Part shown: piece by piece, positions 5,989-11,888 of the stretch
Layout of the letters: each line of letters opens with the position of its first letter
Numbering within the stretch: the stretch's first letter is position 1
Assembly (NCBI GenBank): GCA_945221685.1
Contig: CALYNN010000021.1
Span: forward strand, 1-14,433
Length of the DNA: 14,433 nt
Direction: 5' to 3'
From: an uncultured Clostridia bacterium
GTDB taxonomy: Bacteria > Bacillota > Clostridia > Oscillospirales > Acutalibacteraceae
The notes under the pieces: model-generated
What the model was told of the DNA's origin: nothing
What the model saw: the letters and a program-made list of their open reading frames with translations, nothing else
Database searches by the model: none
Program-made: the position numbers and the translations under genes

Positions 5989-7158
5989 ATGAAAATTCTC
6001 AAAAAGCTTTTACCCTTAATGCTTGCCTGCACGCTTGTGCTTTGCGGCTCCTTCAGTGCATACGGTGCCCAAACTGCACCAAGCAGTGAAGACCTTGAAA
6101 AGCAAATTGCATCAACCGCCGCCTATCTTACAAAAGGTGTTGCTTCATACACCGTTGACGATGCGGTTAATCTTTTTTATCTTGCAGGCTCCGGTGCGGA
6201 TATTGCTAATACCGACAGCTTCATTGCTTCCGTTAAGGATAATCTTTCCGCAAACGGCGGCAAAATCGTTTCAAGCTACGGCGAAAATATTACTACCTAC
6301 GCCGCTGTAATTCAGGTTTTGCTTGAATTAGGCGAAAACCCCTCTGATTTTAACGGCTACGATATTGTAAGCACCTTTTCCCAACAGGATTTCACCGCAA
6401 AGCTTGATAATCCTTATTACTACAATATTGTTATTCCCGCAACCTTATATTGCGAGGACGAGACTCTCGGCAAAAAATCCTGCGACTCCCTTGTTGCAAA
6501 CTACTACACGGCAGGAAGCGGAATGGATTACTACGGCTTTAGCTGTGACAATACTGCATATATGATTAGTGCCCTTTCAAATTATTATGATGATTATAAG
6601 GAAATCGTTGATGACTGTATTGCAGTGCTTGACGGCTACAGGGTTAACGGCGGATATTGCTACAATACTGCCTACGGCACAGACCCTAACGGCGATTCCA
6701 CTGCACTTGCCCTTATGGCTTACTCTGCCTATTATTTGTGCACCCTTGATTTTGAACAGGGCAGTAATCCCACCAAGGAAAAGTGCGATTCAATTTATGC
6801 CAATTTAATGAGCTTCAAAGGCAGCGAGGACGGAGTCTTTACCTATATGAACGACGGCGATAATGCCTACGCAACTGCCGACGCTCTACGCGGACTTGCC
6901 TCTTACAGTGATGCAGTTTTCGTTTACGAGCTTATCAATATGCCGGAGGACGACGGTGACGGCGACGACATTACTGACATTACTATAGAAGAAAATACCA
7001 AGCCGACAGATACAACCGAGAAAAAGACCGAAGCCGAAGCCGCAGCAGTTAAAAAATCTCCTGCAACATCGGCACCGTCTGCCGCAGGCATCGCCGCCGC
7101 GTCGGCATTTTTCACAGCCGCACTTGCGGTTGCATTAAGAAAAAGAACAAAAAAATAA
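5989..7158 (+). CDS. surface protein with alpha/alpha-toroid (prenyltransferase-like) repeats, candidate cobalamin-binding partner
   Basis: A 389-residue exported protein. A signal peptide covers residues 1-27 (cleavage near AYGA-Q). About residues 30-315 contain helical repeats of the squalene-cyclase/prenyltransferase alpha/alpha-toroid kind, for example ENITTYAAVIQVLLELGENPSDF, GGYCYNTAYG with GDSTALALMAYSAYY, and DGVFTYMNDGDNAYATADALRGLASY. An acidic and Thr/Glu/Lys-rich linker (318-362) leads to a membrane anchor (366-384) and a RKRTKK tail. No LPxTG motif is visible. Seven cysteines (155, 165, 186, 210, 224, 251, 266) remain after cleavage. The alpha domain of intrinsic factor and transcobalamin has the same fold class, so with the DUF4430 lipoprotein 33 nt upstream it may form a split two-part binder. 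It has its own AGGAGG (5976-5981, 7-nt spacing). No catalytic cyclase motif is evident. Confidence 0.82.
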   Translation: MKILKKLLPLMLACTLVLCGSFSAYGAQTAPSSEDLEKQIASTAAYLTKGVASYTVDDAVNLFYLAGSGADIANTDSFIASVKDNLSANGGKIVSSYGENITTYAAVIQVLLELGENPSDFNGYDIVSTFSQQDFTAKLDNPYYYNIVIPATLYCEDETLGKKSCDSLVANYYTAGSGMDYYGFSCDNTAYMISALSNYYDDYKEIVDDCIAVLDGYRVNGGYCYNTAYGTDPNGDSTALALMAYSAYYLCTLDFEQGSNPTKEKCDSIYANLMSFKGSEDGVFTYMNDGDNAYATADALRGLASYSDAVFVYELINMPEDDGDGDDITDITIEENTKPTDTTEKKTEAEAAAVKKSPATSAPSAAGIAAASAFFTAALAVALRKRTKK

Positions 7159-7201
7159 AAGCAAATTATTATCTGCTTGTTATTTCATAATAAATTTGCA
7201 C

Positions 7202-7239
7202 AAAAAGAAAGAAGGTCGGAACTGCATTTCCGACCTTCT
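7202..7239 (-). terminator. terminator of the small RNA, possibly shared by the toroid gene
   Basis: AGAAGGTCGGAA (7239-7228 on the minus strand) pairs with TTCCGACCTTCT (7221-7210), a perfect 12-bp stem around a 6-nt loop, followed by TTTCTTTTT on the minus strand. On the plus strand the T-run is broken (CCTCTCTGTTATT), so it could act only weakly for the gene ending at 7158. Confidence 0.8.
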
Positions 7240-7302
7240 CCTCTCTGTTATTACAAACTATGGAGGACCAGAGTCTAAGGTGGTGTGGCCCACCTCAAAT
7301 CC
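7202..7302 (-). ncRNA. candidate small RNA, about 100 nt, with C-rich UCCUCC segment
   Basis: A complete minus-strand transcription unit with no gene: a perfect promoter (7337-7309), a predicted start near 7302 (GGATTTGAGG...), and an intrinsic terminator ending in a T-run at about 7202. Near the 5' end AGGTGG and CCACCT form a hairpin with a 6-nt loop. Next, CTCTG and CAGAG could enclose a loop carrying GUCCUCCAUAG, an anti-Shine-Dalgarno-like sequence typical of base-pairing regulators in Firmicutes. The last element is the terminator hairpin. It is not 4.5S/SRP, 6S or tmRNA as far as I can see. The unit is convergent with the toroid gene and divergent from the sigma-like operon. Confidence 0.6.
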
Positions 7303-7308
7303 ATTTAC

Positions 7309-7337
7309 ATTATAGTGTATGTTGCATAATTTGTCAA
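7309..7337 (-). promoter_or_regulatory. perfect-consensus promoter of the small RNA
   Basis: On the minus strand, TTGACA (7337-7332), exactly 17 nt, then TATAAT (7314-7309). Both hexamers and the spacing are optimal, unusual for a region with no substantial downstream reading frame. Confidence 0.8.
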
Positions 7338-7451
7338 TATATTGTTTAATATTTTTATTTATTTTTACCATTATTTTAGAGTATTCCGATATTTTAAGTA
7401 ACGCGAAAAAAATTGCAAGGAATACTATAGGGAATATTATTGTACTAAAAA

Positions 7452-7480
7452 TTGACATAGAACATTTGTTTGCCTAATAT
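7452..7480 (+). promoter_or_regulatory. promoter of the sigma-like operon
   Basis: TTGACA (7452-7457), a 17-nt spacer, and TAATAT (7475-7480). The predicted start near 7487 leaves a leader of about 85 nt before the GTG at 7572. Confidence 0.55.
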
Positions 7481-7514
7481 AAAAATTGAAAGCATTGCCT
7501 TAATCCACTCAATG

Positions 7515-7526
7515 CCGTATATACGG
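7515..7526. repeat. 12-bp perfect palindrome in the leader of the sigma-like operon
   Basis: CCGTATATACGG is fully self-complementary and lies about 30 nt downstream of the predicted start. It could be an operator for autoregulation or a small hairpin. No loop is available, so a protein-binding site is more likely than a stable RNA stem. Confidence 0.35.
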
Positions 7527-7571
7527 TTTATAAGCAATAGGCTTTTAGTTTTTTATGAAAGAAGGATAGCT

Positions 7572-7784
7572 GTGACAATAGATGAATTGGCAAACGAATA
7601 CGAGCAGCAATACAGAATTCTTTGTGCCAAGATGGACGGGCTTCGTCCTTTGCTGAATATATACACAGGTGAAGACTTAGTAGTGCTGCGCAGAAAAATT
7701 AAAATATATTACAATATGGCTTGTGAATGTAAAAGTTTATCATCCTTACTTTCGAGCTACTATGAGGAGGACGGCAATGGTTGA
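7572..7784 (+). CDS. small charged protein, 70 aa, partner of the sigma-like gene
   Basis: I do not recognise this family. The start is GTG at 7572, chosen because AAGGA (7562-7566) sits 5 nt upstream; a longer frame opening at a TTG at 7470 overlaps the promoter. The product is a mostly helical, charged protein beginning VTIDELANEYEQQYRILCAKMDGLRPLL and continuing VLRRKIKIYYNMACECKSLSSLLSSYY. It probably forms a helical hairpin or coiled coil, with no membrane segment. Its last eight bases overlap the next gene, so the two are translationally coupled. Small helical proteins beside sigma-like HTH genes sometimes modulate them, but nothing here proves that. Confidence 0.6.
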   Translation: MTIDELANEYEQQYRILCAKMDGLRPLLNIYTGEDLVVLRRKIKIYYNMACECKSLSSLLSSYYEEDGNG

Positions 7785-8103
7785 TATTATAGACGCATAT
7801 ATTTCCGACGACGGCGGCTTCGCCGAGCTTGACAGTATTGACGAGCAAAAAATTCTTCTTTGTGCAATGAAGGCGGTATTCCCCATTATTATTGAAAAGG
7901 AGCTTACTCAAAAGCAAAGCCTTTGCCTGCGGCTTTACTGTATTCACCACAAGAGTCAGGCAGAAATTGCAAGGCAGCTGAAGCTGTCGCAGCCAACGGT
8001 CAGCAGACATATAAAAACCGCAAAGCACATAATAAACAAATACCTTAATTACTGCTACTTTGCAGTCAAAAAATCCAACGAGCAATGGCTTAAAATCTAT
8101 TAA
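7777..8103 (+). CDS. sigma-70 region 4-like HTH protein
   Basis: A 108-residue protein with a helix-turn-helix like sigma-factor region 4. LTQKQSLCLRLYCIHHKSQAEIARQLKLSQPTVSRHIKTAKHII (about residues 43-87) follows the usual pattern of a long helix, then the HTH with IARQLKLSQPTVSRHI. There is no region 2, so it cannot be a complete sigma factor. It may be a transcription regulator or part of a split sigma. The start is ATG 7777 with GAGGAGG (7764-7770) 6 nt upstream; the frame is open further upstream but without a ribosome site. The N-terminal 40 residues are acidic. Such genes are frequent in integrative elements and in gut Clostridia, but I see no other mobile genes here. Confidence 0.72.
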   Translation: MVDIIDAYISDDGGFAELDSIDEQKILLCAMKAVFPIIIEKELTQKQSLCLRLYCIHHKSQAEIARQLKLSQPTVSRHIKTAKHIINKYLNYCYFAVKKSNEQWLKIY

Positions 8104-8107
8104 TTTT

Positions 8108-8214
8108 GCGGAGGCGAAGCGAAAACAATTTCGCCACGCCCCCTATATAAGCGGCAGATACAGACAAGGCTGTTTTAAAGGATTAATAGCTGTATCCACC
8201 TTGCCCAACTGCCG
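8108..8214 (+). other. structured 3' region after the sigma-like gene, possible pseudoknot
   Basis: Five bases after the stop is a bulged hairpin: GCG (8108-8110) and GGCGAA (8113-8118) pair with TTCGCC (8130-8135) and CGC (8137-8139). Then CGGCAG (8152-8157) pairs with CTGCCG (8209-8214). Inside it, ATACAG (8158-8163) can pair with CTGTAT (8190-8195) while CAAGG (8165-8169) can pair with CCTTG (8199-8203). These last two pairings cross, so together they would make a pseudoknot. No reading frame of note lies here. It could be a 3' UTR-derived RNA or just terminal structure. Confidence 0.35.
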
Positions 8215-8220
8215 TAAAGA

Positions 8221-8267
8221 AAAAAGCAAACGCACCTCTTTATTCTATGAGACGCGTTTGCTTTTTG
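8221..8267. terminator. bidirectional intrinsic terminator
   Basis: AAAAAGCAAACGC (8221-8233) pairs with GCGTTTGCTTTTT (8254-8266), a perfect 13-bp stem with a 20-nt loop that can pair further (CTC 8236-8238 with GAG 8249-8251). T-runs follow on both strands, suiting the convergent genes ending at 8103 (+) and 8299 (-). Confidence 0.85.
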
Positions 8268-8298
8268 TTAAATACAGACAGTCTTTGCCGCACTGCTT

Positions 8299-9057
8299 TT
8301 AATAAATAAAAAGAGAAATAATAAAGAAAATTCCGTATATTACCGGCTGATGTGCCAGATAAATCCAAAGACTGTTTTTACCTACCGTGCACAAAAGCTT
8401 ACTGTGCCTTTTATACATTGCTTCGGGGAGCTTTTCCTCGGTGGCAGGCTTACCAATAAAGGCACCGAAAATAAACATAAAAATCCACGGCAAAAGCGGA
8501 AAATAATCGGCGCTGTAAAAGCTTTGAGTATGAAATCCAATGGGTGCTGTTATATTACTGCTATACAAAGCCTCCGGCAGCTTAACAAGTCCGAAAAGAA
8601 GCGAGCCGCCGTCTATTCCGTAAAATATAAAAAACAGTACTGCGCACACCGCCGCCCCTGCCTTGTAATTAATTTTCTTAATCAGTGGCATAAGCAGTCC
8701 GGTAATAATCATACAAAGTCCGAGGCAATGAAGAATTCCGAAATATATTTCTGCTCCTTCAAATCCCATAAGCGGCATAATAACGGCAGTTACAAGGGTT
8801 ATCACTCCGCCGCAGACTGCAACGATAATTCCCCGCTTAACCGTATTTCTCGACAGTCTTGAGCAAATGCCCGAAATAATAATAAACGCCGCCCAAAAAA
8901 TAGGCTGAACAAGGCACAATGCGTCAAACACCTTATATCCCCAGTTAAGTCCCAGCACATCGCCCACATCAAGAAAAGCGTGGTGCACAATCATACATAA
9001 AATGGCAAAGCCTCTTATTTCATCAAGCATATATATACGCCTTTTACCCTTTTGCAA
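8299..9057 (-). CDS. DUF1624 / heparan-alpha-glucosaminide acetyltransferase-like membrane protein
   Basis: A 252-residue polytopic membrane protein with about seven hydrophobic segments. Family marks are RIYMLDEIRGFAILCMIVHHAF at the N-terminus (with the His25/His26 pair), IYFGILHCLGLCMII in the middle, DYFPLLPWIFMFIFGAFIG, and GKNSLWIYLAHQPVIYGI at the end. This is the bacterial DUF1624 group related to lysosomal HGSNAT, thought to move acyl groups across the membrane onto sugars or other acceptors; the actual substrate is unknown. The start is taken as TTG at 9057 with GGGGG about 7 nt before it, because the Arg-Ile-Tyr stretch before the first ATG (9030) belongs to the conserved N-terminus. 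The ATG with AAAAGG upstream remains an alternative. It is divergent from the thioesterase operon. Confidence 0.8.
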   Translation of the reverse strand: MQKGKRRIYMLDEIRGFAILCMIVHHAFLDVGDVLGLNWGYKVFDALCLVQPIFWAAFIIISGICSRLSRNTVKRGIIVAVCGGVITLVTAVIMPLMGFEGAEIYFGILHCLGLCMIITGLLMPLIKKINYKAGAAVCAVLFFIFYGIDGGSLLFGLVKLPEALYSSNITAPIGFHTQSFYSADYFPLLPWIFMFIFGAFIGKPATEEKLPEAMYKRHSKLLCTVGKNSLWIYLAHQPVIYGIFFIISLFIY

Positions 9058-9113
9058 AACTCTGCCCCCTTTTTATTATTTCATAATAATATATTACCAC
9101 ATTTGTTTAATAT

Positions 9114-9141
9114 TGTATATAATAAAAAAATATGTTATAAT
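9114..9141 (+). promoter_or_regulatory. promoter of the thioesterase-ThiI operon
   Basis: TATAAT (9136-9141) is preceded by TGT, an extended -10. TTGTAT (9114-9119) with a 16-nt spacer is a modest -35. The predicted start near 9148 leaves about 16 nt before the ATG, just enough for GAGGTG. I see no operator-like repeat here. A minus-strand promoter for the DUF1624 gene must lie in the same AT-rich 106 bases but is not clear. Confidence 0.6.
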
Positions 9142-9163
9142 TACAAATTGAGGTGTAAAAAAT

Positions 9164-9550
9164 ATGAAAGAATTTACAAGCGCTGTTTCAGCAGAAGCAA
9201 TGACAATGGTAAACAACACTAATTCAGCCGCCGCGGTAAAATCAGGCTCGCTTCCTGTTTTTGCCACGCCGATGATGATTGCACTGATGGAGGAGGCTAC
9301 CTGCTACGCCGCCGCCCCTCTGCTTGACGAGGGCGAGTCCACCGTAGGCACAAGGGTAAGCGTATCTCACGACAAGGCAAGCGGTATCGGCTCGGTTATA
9401 ACCGCCTACGCAACACTTACCGAGGCAGACGGAAGAAAGCTTTTTTTCGAGGTAAATGCCAAGGATGAGCAGGGCGACATAATCGGCAAGGGAACTATTG
9501 AAAGATTTGTAATTAATACCGACAAATTTATGAAAAGGGTGAACAAATGA
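9164..9550 (+). CDS. FlK-like hot-dog thioesterase
   Basis: A 128-residue single-domain hot-dog-fold protein of the fluoroacetyl-CoA thioesterase (FlK)-like family. The active-site pattern is visible: Thr35 in VFATPMM, Glu43 in LMEEATCYAA, and His69 in VSVSHDKAS. These three are each offset by 7 from FlK Thr42, Glu50 and His76, so the catalytic triad is preserved. The substrate is unknown; most homologues are housekeeping acyl-CoA thioesterases or binding proteins, not fluoroacetate enzymes. The start has GAGGTG at 9150-9155 with 8-nt spacing. It is the first gene of the operon and its stop overlaps the next start (ATGA). Confidence 0.8.
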   Translation: MKEFTSAVSAEAMTMVNNTNSAAAVKSGSLPVFATPMMIALMEEATCYAAAPLLDEGESTVGTRVSVSHDKASGIGSVITAYATLTEADGRKLFFEVNAKDEQGDIIGKGTIERFVINTDKFMKRVNK

Positions 9551-10722
9551 GATACCGTGCAGTAATTTTTGATTTTGACGGAACAATATGCGACACCGGC
9601 GAGGGAATACTCAAAAGCGCAAAATATGCTCTTGACGCCTTTGGCTACGACGCGCCCGATTATACTCAGCTTACCTGCTTTATCGGCCCTCCCTTGCTTG
9701 TAACCTTTCAGGAGGAGTTTCACGCCGACGCCGCTACCGCAGACGAGCTTGTAAAAAAATTCCGCGAGCGTTATACCAACGAGGGAATATACGAAAGCTG
9801 CCTGTACGACGGAATAAAGGAGCTGCTTGTCGCCTTAAAGAAGGACAATATTAAGATGGCAATAGCCTCGTCAAAGCCTCAGGATTATATTGAAACCCTG
9901 CTTAACCGCTTCGGCATAAGAAGCTATTTTGACACGGTTTGCGGAGTAAGCTTTACCGCCGACTGTGAATCAAAGGCAAGCATAATCGCCCGATGCCATA
10001 AGGAGCTGGGAATTGCAGGCAACGAAATTATTATGGTAGGCGACAGAAGATACGATATTGAAGGCGCAAAGTCAAATGTTATTGACAGCGTGGGCGTCTT
10101 GTGGGGCTACGGCAACAGAATTGAATTTATCGAAGCCGGAGCCAAATATATTGCCGAAAAGATTATGGATATAGAGTCCATCGCCCTTGGCTTTTACGAG
10201 CAGACAGACAATGTTCAGGGGATTTTTGCAGGTAAAATTATTACCGTGCATAACGACGATATTACTCTTGCAGACGGAACAAAGGCGTTTCGCGAGGTGG
10301 TTGAACATCCCGGCGGAGTTGCCGTTGTTGGACTTACCGATAACCGCGAAATAGTAATGGTTAAGCAGTTCAGGTATCCCTATAAGGAAACAATTTACGA
10401 AATTCCCGCAGGTAAGCTTGAAAAGGGCGAGGAGCCAATGTCTGCCGCAGTAAGAGAATTCAGCGAGGAATGCGGCGCAACGGCAGAGAGCTTTGAGCCT
10501 ATGGGCGAAATTTACCCAAGTCCCGGCTACACAAGTGAAATAATAAGGCTCTACTGCGCTACGGGGCTTTCCTTCGGAGAGCAGCATTTAGACGAGGACG
10601 AAAATCTTGATGTAATCAAGATGCCCTTCAGCGAATGCTTATCAAGAGTTATGAGCGGCGAAATTAAAGCCGCCAAAACAATAATAGGCATACTCAAATT
10701 AAAGGAACTAAAAAATATATGA
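9547..10722 (+). CDS. HAD hydrolase fused to an ADP-ribose-type Nudix hydrolase
   Basis: A 391-residue two-domain protein. Residues 1 to about 213 form a phosphoglycolate-phosphatase-like HAD domain: nucleophile motif DFDGT (Asp9, Asp11), ASSK (108-110), Lys143, and GDRRYD (165-170). Residues from about 217 match a NudF-type ADP-ribose pyrophosphatase, with REVVEHPGGVAVV, then a perfect Nudix box GX5EX7REUXEEXGU at 289-311 and SPGYTSE after it. Such Nudix enzymes split ADP-ribose into AMP and ribose 5-phosphate; a HAD phosphatase could act on a product. The junction FYEQTDNVQGIFAGKI looks like the normal NudF N-terminus without its start Met, so this is a clean fusion with all key residues of both domains. 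ATGA overlaps link it to genes on both sides. The substrate of each half is inferred. Confidence 0.9.
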   Translation: MRYRAVIFDFDGTICDTGEGILKSAKYALDAFGYDAPDYTQLTCFIGPPLLVTFQEEFHADAATADELVKKFRERYTNEGIYESCLYDGIKELLVALKKDNIKMAIASSKPQDYIETLLNRFGIRSYFDTVCGVSFTADCESKASIIARCHKELGIAGNEIIMVGDRRYDIEGAKSNVIDSVGVLWGYGNRIEFIEAGAKYIAEKIMDIESIALGFYEQTDNVQGIFAGKIITVHNDDITLADGTKAFREVVEHPGGVAVVGLTDNREIVMVKQFRYPYKETIYEIPAGKLEKGEEPMSAAVREFSEECGATAESFEPMGEIYPSPGYTSEIIRLYCATGLSFGEQHLDEDENLDVIKMPFSECLSRVMSGEIKAAKTIIGILKLKELKNI

Positions 10723-11864
10723 CCGTATATCTCGACAATTCGGCAACGACGAAGCCCTGCGTTCAGGCGGTTGAAGCCGTTAACAGAATGCTTACCGAAA
10801 ACTGGGGCAACCCCTCAAGCTTTCACCAAATGGGCATTAATGCTATGAAGGAAATAATAGCGGCAAGGGCGGCAGTTGCAGACTCGCTTGGTGTAAAAAG
10901 TGATGAAATAATATTTACCTCCGGCGGAACAGAGGCAAACAACCTTGCAATTTTCGGCGCAGTTAATGCACGAAAGCGCCGCGGAAAAAGAATAGTTACT
11001 ACCGCAATAGAGCACGAAAGCGTTTTGCAAAGTGCACAAGAGCTTGAAAGGCAGGGCTTTGAGGTAATTTACCTTAAGCCCGACAACGCAGGAAGAATTA
11101 CGGAAAATCAGCTTTTTGAAGCGATTAACAGCAATACAATTCTTGTTTCAATAATGTATATTAACAACGAGGTAGGCTCCGTGCTTCCCGTGGGTGCAAT
11201 CAAAAAAGCGGTAAAAAGAGCCTCGGCACCTGCACTTATACATATCGACTGCGTTCAGGCCTACGGCAAAATAAATATTAATGCAAAAAAATTAGGCGGT
11301 GATTTAATTACCGTTACGGCACACAAAATTCACGGGCCAAAGGGTATAGGCGCCCTTTATATCAGCAAGGACGCTAATCTGACAAACCAGAATTTTGCGC
11401 GAACCTTCGGCGGCGAGCAGGAGAAAAAGCTTCGCCCCGGAACCGAGTGCGCTCCGCTTATTGCAGGCTTCGGCGCAGCTGTAGGCGCATTGCCCCCTGT
11501 TGATGAGCAAACGAAAAAAACGCAGGAGCTAAACGCCTACGCAAAAAAAGCATTAGGCAGTATAGACGGCGTTATCTTCAACAGCGGCGAGGACGCTTCG
11601 CCATACATTATTAATATGTATGTGCCAACCTTTATGCGCAGTCAAACCGTTTTGCAGGAGCTTTCGGCAAACTACTCAATATGCGTCAGCAACGGCTCTG
11701 CCTGTGCAAAGGGTAAAAAAAGCCATGTGCTTACCGCAATGGGACTCAGCAATGAAATTGTTGACAAAAGCATAAGAATAAGCTTTTCAAGATATAATAC
11801 AAAAGAGGATATTGACGCTCTTGTCTTAGCCCTAAAGGAGCTGATTGAAAAGCACCCTTTGTAA
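10719..11864 (+). CDS. cysteine desulfurase, NifS/IscS-like (NifZ-type partner of ThiI)
   Basis: A PLP-dependent class V aminotransferase-fold enzyme of 381 residues that takes sulfur from L-cysteine and passes it on as a persulfide. Visible motifs are YLDNSATTKP at the start, SGGTEANN (68-75), His99 in AIEHESV, HIDCVQAYGK (175-184), the PLP lysine Lys203 in TAHKIHGPKGIGALY, RPGTECAP, and the catalytic Cys329 in SNGSACAKGKKSHVL. The gene directly downstream is thiI, so this is probably the dedicated sulfur donor, as with B. subtilis NifZ, rather than the general Fe-S enzyme. It starts inside the previous stop (ATGA); AAAGGA is 12 nt upstream, so coupling probably helps translation. Confidence 0.92.
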   Translation: MTVYLDNSATTKPCVQAVEAVNRMLTENWGNPSSFHQMGINAMKEIIAARAAVADSLGVKSDEIIFTSGGTEANNLAIFGAVNARKRRGKRIVTTAIEHESVLQSAQELERQGFEVIYLKPDNAGRITENQLFEAINSNTILVSIMYINNEVGSVLPVGAIKKAVKRASAPALIHIDCVQAYGKININAKKLGGDLITVTAHKIHGPKGIGALYISKDANLTNQNFARTFGGEQEKKLRPGTECAPLIAGFGAAVGALPPVDEQTKKTQELNAYAKKALGSIDGVIFNSGEDASPYIINMYVPTFMRSQTVLQELSANYSICVSNGSACAKGKKSHVLTAMGLSNEIVDKSIRISFSRYNTKEDIDALVLALKELIEKHPL

Positions 11865-11888
11865 AATTCAAATCACGAGGAACAGCAA

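Noticed and set aside
7159..7200. Imperfect AT-rich hairpin (GCAAATTATTA with TAATAAATTTGC) after the toroid gene
   Set aside because: The stem is weak and bulged and no T-run follows, so it is not convincing as a terminator.
7202..7302. Reading the small RNA as 4.5S/SRP RNA, 6S RNA or a tRNA-like gene
   Set aside because: The SRP GGAAGG tetraloop region, the 6S open-bubble architecture and any tRNA cloverleaf are absent.
7258..7458. A 66-codon minus-strand frame with a hydrophobic N-terminus
   Set aside because: Its start codon lies in the -35 of the plus-strand promoter at 7452, no ribosome site is present, and its 3' half contains the small-RNA promoter and first hairpin. A small membrane peptide cannot be fully excluded.
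7470..7571. Upstream extension of the 70-residue protein from a TTG at 7470
   Set aside because: It overlaps the -10 of the promoter and lacks a Shine-Dalgarno; the GTG at 7572 has AAGGA at proper spacing.
7723..7776. Upstream extension of the sigma-like protein
   Set aside because: GAGGAGG with 6-nt spacing marks ATG 7777; the earlier ATG has no ribosome site and lies deep inside the preceding gene.
8350..8862. A 170-codon plus-strand frame opposite the DUF1624 gene
   Set aside because: The minus-strand frame shows conserved membrane-protein motifs and a terminator fits it; the plus frame is Lys/Asn/Ser-rich and resembles nothing known.
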